From positions 3,348,001-3,412,000 of the forward strand of contig NZ_DAJPEN010000001.1 of NCBI RefSeq assembly GCF_025993685.1: a stretch of 64,000 nt of DNA. The letters are read 5' to 3'. The notes below the pieces were generated by a model that did not search any database, was not told the origin of the DNA, and worked only from the letters and a program-made list of their open reading frames with translations. Shown here in pieces: positions 37,212 through 46,660 of this stretch; the stretch's first letter is position 1; each line of letters starts with the position of its first letter. A program made the position numbers and the translations under genes. The stretch comes from Bacteroides mediterraneensis. GTDB taxonomy: Bacteria; Bacteroidota; Bacteroidia; Bacteroidales; Bacteroidaceae.

Positions 37212-39065
37212 TTAGAACTCCATCACAAGGTTCTCACGTCCCTCCAGAGCCAATTTTCCCTTCAGATTCACCTGCTTTCCCGTCAGCAAGTCCCGAACCT
37301 TGTCTGCCGGAAGAATTTCCTTGTAAGGAGTCAGGTCGAGTTCTTTCGGTGAATCGGTCCCGTTCATCACCACCACCACCGATTTGCCGTTGAATTCCCG
37401 CTGATAGACATACACTCCCTGACAGATGGAATAATGCTTCAGCGTACCTTTTCCGATAACCGGATTTCCTTTCCGCCAGTTCAACAACTTGCGCGTAAAC
37501 TCGAATGCCTCATTTTCCAACGGCGTCCGTCCGCTGGCCTCAAAACAGTTACGGACATCTCCCGGCCATCCGCCCGGAAAGTCCTTACGCAAGTCGCCGT
37601 CACCTTTCCCCTTATCCCCGGTCATCAGGATTTCCGTTCCGTAATAAATCTGCGGAATCCCCCGGGTAGTCAGCAAAAAGACCAGAGCCTGTTTGTAACG
37701 CTTCAAATCCTGCGCCATCTCATCTGTCCGTGTAAAGCGTGAAGTGTCATGATTGTCCAGAAAAGTCAGCAAGTTCATCGGATTCGCATACACCAAATCC
37801 TGTGTCTGATAATCATACAGTTTATAAAGACCTCCTCCCCACTCACCGGTCTCTTCATCGAAAGCCTGGTTCATAAGTGCCTGCAAAGGGAAATCCATCA
37901 CCGTAGGCAGATTGGAGTTCAACGGGGCGGCCAGTTTGCTGTCCTTCTGCCAGTAAGAAACCAGCACATTGCTGTTTAGCCATGTTTCCCCTACAATATT
38001 GAAATAAGGATATTCCTCCAACACCTCCTTGCACCACTGACTCATAAAATCAAAGTCCGCGTATGGGTGCGTATCCTGCCGGATGCCGTTGATGCCTGCA
38101 TATTCAATCCACCAGATACTGCTCTGAATCAGATAGCGTGCCACATGACGGTTACGCTGGTTGAAATCGGGCATCACGGAAGTAAACCATCCGTCGGTGG
38201 CAATCTTCTTTTCATACTCACTGGCATGGATGTCCATCACACTGGCCGTCTTGAACGAAGTCTGTACATAGTTGGAATGAAAGTTGAACCATTCCTTCGA
38301 AGGCTTGTCCTTAAACAAGTAATTTTCGCTGCCGCAATGGTTGAAAATCATATCCATCACCACTTTCAAACCTTTTCCGTGTGCCTTATCCACCATGTCA
38401 CGGAAATCCTCATTGCTGCCAAAACGTCTGTCTACCTGATAATAATCTGTAATGGCATACCCATGATAAGAACCGCCCTCCATGTCATTTTCCTGCGTCG
38501 GGTTCAGCCAGATGGCCGTCACTCCCAAATCGGCGATATAATCCAAATGGTTCGAGATACCCAGAAGGTCTCCCCCGTGACGGGCAAACGAATCCGTGCG
38601 GTCCAGTTTCGTCTCTTTCATGCCTTTCACTACGTCATTATCCGGATTCCCGTTGGAAAAGCGGTCGGGCATAATCAGATACAACACATCCTCGGAAGTA
38701 AATCCTTTCACATCTTCTCCTTTTCGCGTACGCGCCTTCAGTTCATACGGAATTTGAAGCTGCTTCTTTCCATTCTTTAACTGAATATGGAAAGTCTGCG
38801 CCTCTGCCTCCGACAAATCTACATACAGCAACAGGTAATTCGGATTCTCCTGCTTCACGACTTCTTCCAAATAAACTCCCTCTCCCGATACCGTTACATC
38901 GGAGGAAGCCAAGTCATCACCATACAGCAAAATCTGTAATTCGGAATGTTTCATTCCCGCCCACCAGAAAGAGGGGGCAATCTTCTTTACGTCCATGGCC
39001 CGGGCAGTCTGACCCATTCCCCACACGAAGAGGAACACAGCCCATAAAATCAATGTATGTTTCAT
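37212..39065 (-). CDS. susA: GH13 neopullulanase/alpha-amylase SusA
   Basis: A 617-residue periplasmic amylase of glycoside hydrolase family 13 with an N-terminal cyclomaltodextrinase-type domain. The four conserved regions are visible: DMIFNHCG (near residue 240), GIRQDTHPY with the nucleophile (near 327), GETWLN with the acid/base (near 358) and LDNHDTSR (near 438). A signal peptide (WGMGQTARA) precedes. It cuts imported malto-oligosaccharides for SusB. Divergent from susR, as in B. thetaiotaomicron. Confidence 0.94.
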   Translation of the reverse strand: MKHTLILWAVFLFVWGMGQTARAMDVKKIAPSFWWAGMKHSELQILLYGDDLASSDVTVSGEGVYLEEVVKQENPNYLLLYVDLSEAEAQTFHIQLKNGKKQLQIPYELKARTRKGEDVKGFTSEDVLYLIMPDRFSNGNPDNDVVKGMKETKLDRTDSFARHGGDLLGISNHLDYIADLGVTAIWLNPTQENDMEGGSYHGYAITDYYQVDRRFGSNEDFRDMVDKAHGKGLKVVMDMIFNHCGSENYLFKDKPSKEWFNFHSNYVQTSFKTASVMDIHASEYEKKIATDGWFTSVMPDFNQRNRHVARYLIQSSIWWIEYAGINGIRQDTHPYADFDFMSQWCKEVLEEYPYFNIVGETWLNSNVLVSYWQKDSKLAAPLNSNLPTVMDFPLQALMNQAFDEETGEWGGGLYKLYDYQTQDLVYANPMNLLTFLDNHDTSRFTRTDEMAQDLKRYKQALVFLLTTRGIPQIYYGTEILMTGDKGKGDGDLRKDFPGGWPGDVRNCFEASGRTPLENEAFEFTRKLLNWRKGNPVIGKGTLKHYSICQGVYVYQREFNGKSVVVVMNGTDSPKELDLTPYKEILPADKVRDLLTGKQVNLKGKLALEGRENLVMEF

Positions 39066-39092
39066 GATATTGAGGTTGAATGTTTTTCATCG

Positions 39093-39180
39093 CAAAAATA
39101 GATTCCTGAAAAAAGATTTCTTATCTTTGGAAACAAAATATAAATACATACAAGTATCAATATATTCATTTACTGTATGT
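39093..39180. promoter_or_regulatory. susA-susR divergent control region with inverted repeat
   Basis: The 177-base gap holds TATTTTTG on the minus strand (39100-39093, a -7 box for susA) and TATCTTTG on the plus strand (39122-39129, a -7 box for susR). Between that box and susR lies an imperfect inverted repeat, ACATACAAGTA (39146-39156) and TACTGTATGT (39171-39180). It is a candidate operator, possibly for SusR; this is inference. Confidence 0.5.
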
Positions 39181-39242
39181 TAATAACTTTTTAAGTGATT
39201 AAAATATAAATGAGATAACACATCCTATACAACCTTAAGGCT

Positions 39243-40838
39243 ATGAGAATATTATTTTTCCTCCTGCTTTTCGTATGGGAAAGCAGCCTGCGGACAAGCG
39301 TTTGCGCACAAACCTCCAACGAGCGGATATTGGCACAACTTGACAAAATCATCGCCCAAAAAGAGAAATACCGGAACGAACGGGAAGCCACCATTTTTCA
39401 GATGAAGCAACACCTGAATTATGCCACAGACCCCAACGAACAATACAAGCTCTGCGGAACACTGTTCAACCTGTACCTTCACTACCAAGCCGACTCTGCC
39501 TGCCATTACCTTCGCCGAAAAGCATACTACAATTCCTTACAAAAGCAACCCGAAAGGGACATTGAACTGACCATCAACCGGGCAGAAGTGGAAGGAGTCA
39601 TGGGCATGTACAACGAAGCGCTGGAAAAATTGCAGACCCTCAACCCGTACCAGCTGGACTCTCTCAACCAAAGATATTACTATTTCACCATCAGGGCCTG
39701 CTACGGATGGATGGCCGACAACACCGCAGACAAGTCTGTCAAAGAGAAATACCTGGAAAAGACAGGGCTCTACCGCGACTCTCTTCTGGAGATTCTGCCC
39801 GAGAACAGTAACCGCCAGATCATTCTGGCAGAAAAGATAATCCTGGAAGGGCACCCCGACAAAGCAATTCCCCTCTTGAACAAGGTGCTCACCTCCTCGT
39901 TGGATATGCAGGAAAAAGCCTATGTATACTATACCCTTTCTTTGGCGTATGAGGCTAAGAAAGACCTCGACATGGAAATCTATTACCTGGCACAGACCGC
40001 ACTTATCGACCTGACTTCTTCCGTAAGGGAATATGCCGCCCTGCAGAAACTGGCCCGCTTGGTCTATCTGCAAGGCGATCCGGAAAGGGCATACACCTAC
40101 GTCAGCTGTTCGATGAAAGATGCCGTGGCCTGCAACGCCCGCTTGCGCTTTCTGGAGGTCACCGAATTCTATCCCATCATCGACAAAGCCTACTCAGACA
40201 AGAAAGCCCAGGAAAAACGCTTGGGATGGATTCTGATGGTCAGCATCAGTTCATTGGCCATCTCGCTGATTGTGCTGGCATTCTATTTATATCATGGTAT
40301 GAAGAAACTGGCCTTCATGCGAAGGGACTTGTCGAAAACCAATAAAGAACTGGTAGCCGTCAACAAGCAGTTGCAGCAAACAGGCAAAATCAAAGAGGTA
40401 TATATCGCACGCTACCTGGACCGCTGCGTCAGCTACCTGGACAAGCTGGAGCAATACCGACGCTCCCTCGAAAAGCTGGCCATGGCATCCCGCATCGAAG
40501 AATTGTTCAAGGCTATCCGTTCGGAACAATTCCTGCGCGAAGAGCGCAAGAATTTCTACAACGAATTTGATAAATCGTTCCTGGAACTGTTTCCCCACTT
40601 CATCCGCGACTTCAACAATTTGCTCACCGAAGAAGGAAAGATTGAACCCAAACCGGGCGAAATACTGAACACCGAACTCCGCATCTTTGCACTTATACGG
40701 CTGGGAGTGACCGATGCCAACCGGATTGCCCATTTCCTAGGATACTCCCTGGCTACGGTCTACAATTACCGGAGCAAGATACGCAACCGCGCCAAAGGAG
40801 ACAAGGAGAACTTTGAGCAGGAAGTGATGAACCTGTAA
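39243..40838 (+). CDS. susR: SusR, transcriptional activator of starch utilisation
   Basis: A 531-residue membrane-spanning regulator, close in size and layout to B. thetaiotaomicron SusR. A signal peptide (SSLRTSVCAQ) leads to a periplasmic TPR-like sensor of about 300 residues, one membrane helix (WILMVSISSLAISLIVLAF, near 330-350), a coiled region, and a C-terminal helix-turn-helix (VTDANRIAHFLGYSLATVYNYR). In the model species it senses maltose and turns on the sus genes. It is divergent from susA. The last 57 bases of this region recur at 48044-48100. Confidence 0.93.
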   Translation: MRILFFLLLFVWESSLRTSVCAQTSNERILAQLDKIIAQKEKYRNEREATIFQMKQHLNYATDPNEQYKLCGTLFNLYLHYQADSACHYLRRKAYYNSLQKQPERDIELTINRAEVEGVMGMYNEALEKLQTLNPYQLDSLNQRYYYFTIRACYGWMADNTADKSVKEKYLEKTGLYRDSLLEILPENSNRQIILAEKIILEGHPDKAIPLLNKVLTSSLDMQEKAYVYYTLSLAYEAKKDLDMEIYYLAQTALIDLTSSVREYAALQKLARLVYLQGDPERAYTYVSCSMKDAVACNARLRFLEVTEFYPIIDKAYSDKKAQEKRLGWILMVSISSLAISLIVLAFYLYHGMKKLAFMRRDLSKTNKELVAVNKQLQQTGKIKEVYIARYLDRCVSYLDKLEQYRRSLEKLAMASRIEELFKAIRSEQFLREERKNFYNEFDKSFLELFPHFIRDFNNLLTEEGKIEPKPGEILNTELRIFALIRLGVTDANRIAHFLGYSLATVYNYRSKIRNRAKGDKENFEQEVMNL

Positions 40839-40840
40839 AC
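40784..40840 (+). repeat. 57-bp direct repeat, copy 1 (3' end of susR)
   Basis: Codes for the last residues of SusR (KGDKENFEQEVMNL and stop) plus two bases. It is 55 of 57 identical to 48044-48100; the offset is exactly 7,260 bases. The flanking sequences on either side do not match. This marks the left edge of the inserted SusC/SusD/sulfatase block. Confidence 0.95.
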
Positions 40841-40872
40841 TAAATTTTCCTCCTTTCCCGTCAAAAAAGAAC

Positions 40873-40927
40873 CTCCTGCCTTAGCCTAAGTTTATTCTAA
40901 CTATATGCTAAAAGCAGGAGATTTTTT
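40873..40927. terminator. Terminator between susR and the second SusD gene
   Basis: CTCCTGC and TTAGC pair with GCTAA and GCAGGAG across a loop, with six T after (40922-40927) and an A run before. It probably serves both convergent transcripts. Confidence 0.7.
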
Positions 40928-41000
40928 ACGCTTAAAATATTACTTTAATTTCTATTTTAAAGCAGCCTTTGTTCAATTTATCTTTTCAGAATCCAATTCA

Positions 41001-42950
41001 TCACCAACCAGGATTCTGAGTCAAATTCGGATTTAACAGAATCTCATCCGTCGGAACCTGATACAAATAATATTTGTCAAGCCAACCTTTCCCTTCTGCA
41101 ATCGGATCATTAAACAAATACAAATATCCCTCAGTCATAGATCCAGCCTGTCCGTCTGAAACTCCAGTGTTCGGATTATACAGAGTCATACTCTTTGACA
41201 ATGCATATTCTTTGGTTACCCAAATCCCCTTAGCCGCGCGATTAAGGAACCAAGGAGCCATACGCCAACGGCGTACATCATAAAATCCGAAACCTTCACC
41301 CATCAGTTCTATGATACGTTCACGACGTACTTCCCACAACAACGCCGGAACCTGAGTACCTGCCGTATTGCCTTCTGGATAATAAAAAGGACGATCGGGA
41401 TCAAAATTATCATTAATCTCACTAACTGTCATACGAGCCACTCCCGCACGATCTCTTAATTTATTGATACTTTTATCTGCCACATCCTGTGTAAATCCAC
41501 CAAGTTCGGCTTTAGCCTCAGCATAGTTCAATAAAACCTCTTCAATCTTAAAAATAGGCTTATCCGCTACATTCAGCGTTCCATTGTTGAAATTTTCTTC
41601 CCATCCACAATACAATTTCCACAAATAATAGCCTGAACGACAAGTTACAAAAGCGCCCGTACCTAAATTTGGAATCTGTGGAACCAACGAAGCTGACCAG
41701 TTCTGAGCAGGAAGACGTTTCATTCCGACTCCCGGATTACTGCACGTATAGTTCGCACCCATCAAATCAATGTATTCACGGTCTGCCGGATCAGAAGTAT
41801 ATCCCCATGAGGCATTGGGATTTTCCGCAGGTTTGTTTGCTCCATTGGCTTCCACCTTATAAGGAGGCATAACCGTATGATACAGACGAGGATCACGGTC
41901 ACGGAAAGTTGTGTACATACTCTTGTCGCCATGATATCCAGATGTGGTATTATGAATCGGTTTGCCATTTTTCATCAGATACAAATCGACTGTATTCTGA
42001 TTCATTTCCACATCATGGCTAGAAGTATGCTCAACATAACAACCACCCTGAACCGGATTGATATCCTGCACATAAGACTTATACAAAATGACACCTGGTA
42101 CAGTACCTAAATCTTCAGTGGTCCACATCTCCCCATATCCAGCTCCAGGTTGTCCGTCTGTTCCAGTATACAAGGTTGGATAATCTGCCATCAGCAGTTC
42201 TGATACACGCACGCATTCCTGTAGATATTTGTCAGAACCCTCCAGTCCATGATACTTACGCCAAGTACCTTCACGCAAAGTGAAACGTGACAAAGCAGCA
42301 CGTACACAATCACGATTAATCGTATTGGAACCATCCTGTGATTTAAAGTCACCAATATGGGTTTCAGCCCACTGTAACCGAGCCAACACAGAATCAGCAA
42401 CTTCCACACGAGGCATTCTTGTACCATAAATTTCTGGAGATGCTTCTGTCAACACCTTATTAACCCATGGCACATCTCCGAAACGGTCAATCAGTTCCAT
42501 GTACCAAAATGAGTGAAAGAAATATCCCACAGACTGCCAATGTTCCTTTTCCGTTTCCGTCATATCAGACTCTTCAAGATGAGAAAGCATGATATTCACT
42601 CGCCGAATATATGAACTGAAGTCCCATCCATTGCCGGAAGCCGTACTTCCTTTTGTCTGATAGGCAAACTGATTAAAGCCACTCGGAGAACGCTTGTTCA
42701 AATAACCGGCATCCACATCTCCATCATACTGTCCTCCTGTGCCCCACCCATTATTCCGAGTCGAAGTACGAATCGTTGTATTTACAAACATCTCATAGCA
42801 GGGCCACATGAAGTTCTTAAAATTATCATAAGAATTAAACGCATTGTTTTCTGTCAGATCCGTAACTGGAGTCTTTTCCAGGAAACTATCGTTACATCCT
42901 GCAAACATCAGTCCGGAAACAACAGCAATGCCTATAAATAATTTTTTCAT
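41001..42950 (-). CDS. SusD/RagB-family lipoprotein (sulfatase-linked pair)
   Basis: A 649-residue surface lipoprotein with lipobox GLMFAGC and the SusD start NDSFLEKTPVTDLTENNAF. It has the helices YFFHSFWYMELIDRFGDVPW and EEVLLNYAEAKAEL and the C-terminal RRERIIELMGEGFGFYDVRRW. It is the partner of the SusC protein encoded 22 bases upstream. Codon use is visibly richer in A and T than in the flanking housekeeping genes. The neighbouring sulfatase suggests a sulfated host or algal glycan, but no glycoside hydrolase is present to define it. Confidence 0.94.
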   Translation of the reverse strand: MKKLFIGIAVVSGLMFAGCNDSFLEKTPVTDLTENNAFNSYDNFKNFMWPCYEMFVNTTIRTSTRNNGWGTGGQYDGDVDAGYLNKRSPSGFNQFAYQTKGSTASGNGWDFSSYIRRVNIMLSHLEESDMTETEKEHWQSVGYFFHSFWYMELIDRFGDVPWVNKVLTEASPEIYGTRMPRVEVADSVLARLQWAETHIGDFKSQDGSNTINRDCVRAALSRFTLREGTWRKYHGLEGSDKYLQECVRVSELLMADYPTLYTGTDGQPGAGYGEMWTTEDLGTVPGVILYKSYVQDINPVQGGCYVEHTSSHDVEMNQNTVDLYLMKNGKPIHNTTSGYHGDKSMYTTFRDRDPRLYHTVMPPYKVEANGANKPAENPNASWGYTSDPADREYIDLMGANYTCSNPGVGMKRLPAQNWSASLVPQIPNLGTGAFVTCRSGYYLWKLYCGWEENFNNGTLNVADKPIFKIEEVLLNYAEAKAELGGFTQDVADKSINKLRDRAGVARMTVSEINDNFDPDRPFYYPEGNTAGTQVPALLWEVRRERIIELMGEGFGFYDVRRWRMAPWFLNRAAKGIWVTKEYALSKSMTLYNPNTGVSDGQAGSMTEGYLYLFNDPIAEGKGWLDKYYLYQVPTDEILLNPNLTQNPGW

Positions 42951-42972
42951 AACACGTCATTTTTATAATTGT

Positions 42973-45900
42973 TTACAATGAAAGATTTAAGCCAAAGGAA
43001 ACAGTACGGAATGCCGGATAGTTCCAAGAAAGAGTTTCCGGATCTATACCTTTAGCCAATGAAGAGAAGGTTGCCAAGTTTTCAATACTTACAAAAGCTT
43101 TTAGCTGAGAAAGCGCCACTTTCTTTATCCATTGCTTAGGGAATGTATAAGAAAGCGTCACATTCTTAATGCGCAGATAAGAAGCATCAGACAAGTAACG
43201 GTCTGAAGTACGATAATTGGAACCCTGATTGCCATACCCTGCATAAATACGTGGATATTCAGCATTTGGATTCGCACATGTATAATCCCCAGCAGCCTCA
43301 TCGACCGGCTTCCAATAATTATCCAAACCTTCATACAAAGGAATAAACTTATAATCCGAATACATAGGGAATGTCAACGTATTGGCCAACCAAGCATCCC
43401 GTTTTCCAGTTCCCTGCAAAAAGACGCTCAAATCGAAACCTTCGTAACTTACCCCCAGATTAATTCCATATAAATAACGTGGCATGCTGTTACCGATTAT
43501 TTTACGGTCACCTGGGTTTTCCAATGTTCCATCGCCTGCATAAATCAAGTTCTCACCCTGTTCATCATCACGAAGATTCTTGAATTTTACATCCCCTGGA
43601 CGAGGATTATATCCGTTAATAGCCACCACTCCGTCTTTCAGCTTCCATGTCTGAGTATCTTCAAAGTCATCTACGGAATAGAAACCATCATAAACATATC
43701 CCCAGATTTCACCTAGCTCCTGGCCTTCATAGAAACTGCTCAACAATTTTGATTCATTACTATCATATTTGGTAATTACACTTTTGGAATCAGAAAGATT
43801 AAAACCAATCCGGTAACCAACCTTACCAATCTGATCACGCCAATTCACATTCAATTCCCAACCACGTGTACGCATATCCGCCGTATTCTGATAAGGGGCA
43901 GACGCACCAACGACTGCCGGCAACTGCATACCCGGTGCCAACATTCCTTTGGTATTCTTTTGATACCATTCGAACAAACCTGATAAACGGCTGTTAAACA
44001 AAGAAAAGTCAATACCTACATTCGCTGTACCTACTTTTTCCCAAGTAAATGAAGAACTAATCAAAGATGGCAAAGAAGTAACAGCAGTCACCAAATTTTT
44101 ATCAATCAACCAACCACTATATTTATTATTGATTGACATAGAAGGAATAAATGCATATTCCACGATATTCTGATTTCCAATCATACCATACGATCCACGA
44201 AGCTTCAACATACCCAACCAATCACTTGCGCCCTCCATAAATCGTTCCTGAGCAATGTTCCATCCTGCAGAGACAGAGGGGAAGAAACCAAAGCGAGAGT
44301 TTTTCGGAAAACGTGAAGAACCATCATAACGACCGTTCACTTCCAGCAAGTATTTATCTTTATAATTGTAATTTACCCGGAAAAAGCCACCACGTACCGC
44401 ATATTCCGTATAATAATCATTGGCCTTCAAGGTAGAAGTACCACCTCCCAAGGAAGGAACTTCCACTACAGCCTGACCGTACGAATATACATCCACAGTT
44501 TCCTGATAACTGGATTCCTGGTTGTAACCAGCCATCACTTTAAAATGATGGTCTTTTGCTAAATCAAAACTGTAAGTTCCGTATAAGTTGATTGCATTGT
44601 AATTGGTATACTGCTTATACTTACGCAAATAGTCGTTTGAAGGATAAACATCTTTACCACACTGGATAGTCGTAAATTCCTGTACTCCGGTGTAATAGTG
44701 GTAATCATACATATTCTTATCAAATGTATATTCAAAAGCGATTTCCAATCCTTTCAATGGCTTCAGAATAGATTTCAAGAAAATACGTGGATTGTCATTA
44801 ATGTTCTTGTCCGTATTGGCAGCCAAAATCTGATTCTTCGGAGTAAAGAAAGGCAAATTATCTTCATCCCCTTTTCCATATCCTTCCGGCATGGTTCCTT
44901 CCGGATAGAATGATGCCAAACGAGTTGTATAAATTCCACCTGCCGATGACTGAGGCTGCATGCTTTTGCTATGTGCGTAACTTAAAGTCGCTTCTTGAGT
45001 AAACCATTTAGTGATATCAGCAGAAATAAAGCTGCTGACATTCATTCTACTATAAGAATCTTTATTGGTTATCAACACACCGTCACTGTCCACCATACCA
45101 ACAGACAAACGATAGCGAAGTTTCTCTGTACCTCCACTTACCGACAAATTGTGAGTTTGCTGGAAACTTGTTTCCAACATATTCTTTACCAAGTCCTTTT
45201 CATTCAGGAAATACAATGCACCATTTTCTTTATAAATACCATCTCCTTTTACATCCAAGGAAGAAGGGTCCTTCCTGTACTGTCCCAACAATTCCAACCA
45301 ACGACTCACACTCGGAGCACCATAAGACCAGAACTGGTCACCTTCAGCATCCTTATAGGCCTGCAAATAGGTTTCAAGCGAAGTCTGTTTAGGCAAATTT
45401 ATGGCATTGGCAAAAGCAAAATTATTGTTGTAATTCAATTGAAAACGTGTATCTCCTTTCGGACGTTTGGTGGTTACCAAGATAACACCTCCAGCCGCAC
45501 GTGCTCCATAAATAGCAGAAGATGCAGCATCTTTCAATACGGTGATGGACTCAATATCATCAGGATTCAGCATGTCAATGTCACCCTCTACATTGTCAAT
45601 CAGCACCAACGGAGCAACACTTGCGCCATAACTGCCATCGCTATTCTGGATTCCCAAGGAATAAGCTCCACGAATCTGAAAAGATTTGCTGGAACCCGCA
45701 AAGTTTCCTCCGCTACTTACCAGCAATCCTGGTACAGCTCCCTGTAAAGCATCTGCAGCTTTTGCCAGCGGTCTGTCTCCTAAAACTTCGTCCATTTTTA
45801 CGGTTGTTACCGCTCCTGTCAAGTTAGCTTTCTTTTGAGAGCCAAATCCTACCACTACTACTTCGTCCAAAGTTTTTGTGTCTTCTTTCATGACCACCTC

Positions 45901-46212
45901 AATGGGCTGTCCATTCCACACAGCAGCCTGCGTAATGTATCCCACAAACGAAATCTCCAACGTGGCTCCCTTTTTGACGTTCGACAAACTAAAGTTTCCA
46001 TCCAAATCTGTTATCACACCATTGGTTGTGCCTTTTACGACTACGGATGCCCCGATGATGGCATCCCCATTAATATCTTTCACAACGCCCCGGCAATCAC
46101 CATTCTGCTGAGTGATAAAAGCATCGGCTGCTAGATTTTCAGCATGCATTTTTCCTGCTGGCAGGATAGAAAGAAGTAAAAGCATACTGACAGGTTTCAG
46201 GTTCTTAAACAT
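42973..46212 (-). CDS. SusC/RagA-family TonB-dependent receptor (sulfatase-linked pair)
   Basis: A 1079-residue outer-membrane transporter. A signal peptide (LPAGKMHAEN) is followed by the regulatory-like domain (GVVKDINGDAIIGASVVVKG), the TonB box region (LDEVVVVGFGSQKKANLTG), the plug (SAIYGARAAGGVILVTTKRP) and a beta-barrel ending in SFGLNLSL. It has no N-terminal STN domain, so an ECF-sigma/anti-sigma switch is not expected to act through it. It is preceded by a consensus promoter at 46306-46336. Confidence 0.95.
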   Translation of the reverse strand: MFKNLKPVSMLLLLSILPAGKMHAENLAADAFITQQNGDCRGVVKDINGDAIIGASVVVKGTTNGVITDLDGNFSLSNVKKGATLEISFVGYITQAAVWNGQPIEVVMKEDTKTLDEVVVVGFGSQKKANLTGAVTTVKMDEVLGDRPLAKAADALQGAVPGLLVSSGGNFAGSSKSFQIRGAYSLGIQNSDGSYGASVAPLVLIDNVEGDIDMLNPDDIESITVLKDAASSAIYGARAAGGVILVTTKRPKGDTRFQLNYNNNFAFANAINLPKQTSLETYLQAYKDAEGDQFWSYGAPSVSRWLELLGQYRKDPSSLDVKGDGIYKENGALYFLNEKDLVKNMLETSFQQTHNLSVSGGTEKLRYRLSVGMVDSDGVLITNKDSYSRMNVSSFISADITKWFTQEATLSYAHSKSMQPQSSAGGIYTTRLASFYPEGTMPEGYGKGDEDNLPFFTPKNQILAANTDKNINDNPRIFLKSILKPLKGLEIAFEYTFDKNMYDYHYYTGVQEFTTIQCGKDVYPSNDYLRKYKQYTNYNAINLYGTYSFDLAKDHHFKVMAGYNQESSYQETVDVYSYGQAVVEVPSLGGGTSTLKANDYYTEYAVRGGFFRVNYNYKDKYLLEVNGRYDGSSRFPKNSRFGFFPSVSAGWNIAQERFMEGASDWLGMLKLRGSYGMIGNQNIVEYAFIPSMSINNKYSGWLIDKNLVTAVTSLPSLISSSFTWEKVGTANVGIDFSLFNSRLSGLFEWYQKNTKGMLAPGMQLPAVVGASAPYQNTADMRTRGWELNVNWRDQIGKVGYRIGFNLSDSKSVITKYDSNESKLLSSFYEGQELGEIWGYVYDGFYSVDDFEDTQTWKLKDGVVAINGYNPRPGDVKFKNLRDDEQGENLIYAGDGTLENPGDRKIIGNSMPRYLYGINLGVSYEGFDLSVFLQGTGKRDAWLANTLTFPMYSDYKFIPLYEGLDNYWKPVDEAAGDYTCANPNAEYPRIYAGYGNQGSNYRTSDRYLSDASYLRIKNVTLSYTFPKQWIKKVALSQLKAFVSIENLATFSSLAKGIDPETLSWNYPAFRTVSFGLNLSL

Positions 46213-46305
46213 GTCCTTCGATTTTAATAAAGAATTAAGGTTAACTACACACTCGCATTCTCAAGTAACTTTACAACTAAATGAGAATTCGCTTTTTTCG
46301 AAATA

Positions 46306-46336
46306 CAAAAATAATCCAAAATATTAAATATACAAA
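46306..46336 (-). promoter_or_regulatory. Consensus promoter for the second SusC/SusD operon
   Basis: On the minus strand TTTG (46336-46333), exactly 19 bases, then TATTTTTG (46313-46306): a perfect Bacteroides promoter. It would give a leader of about 87 bases before the SusC start. Confidence 0.75.
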
Positions 46337-46622
46337 ATCTTGCAAGAAAAAAACGAACTAACTTTAATTATTAACAAATAATGCTGACATTATTCAATGA
46401 CATTAATTAAGCAGATGAATTCATAAACATTTTTATAGCACTAGAAGAAAGAATCTCTTTTTTTAAAGAATATATCCACTAGGATTTGTTCTTATTTATT
46501 AGCAAAAAGACAAAAGAGTTTTTCTTGTAAATATATAAAGCCAGCTGATTATTAAACAAAATCCGCCAGTCCAACGCAACTATCCCCGATTTTCCTCAAA
46601 GAATCACTTTCAAAATAATTTC

Positions 46623-46630
46623 TATCTTTG
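46623..46630 (+). promoter_or_regulatory. Minus-7 box for the sulfatase gene
   Basis: TATCTTTG, 30 bases before the ATG. The -33 element is not at the consensus position, unlike the divergent SusC promoter. Confidence 0.55.
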
Positions 46631-46660
46631 CATATCATATTCTTCTAATCTTTTTATATC

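Larger units (their letters stand above)
46213..46660. other. 448-base divergent intergenic region
   Basis: AT-rich DNA between the SusC and sulfatase genes, which read away from each other. It contains the two promoters listed separately. The central part (about 46340-46600) shows runs of A and T and no open frame, tRNA or hairpin that stands out. Confidence 0.7.
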
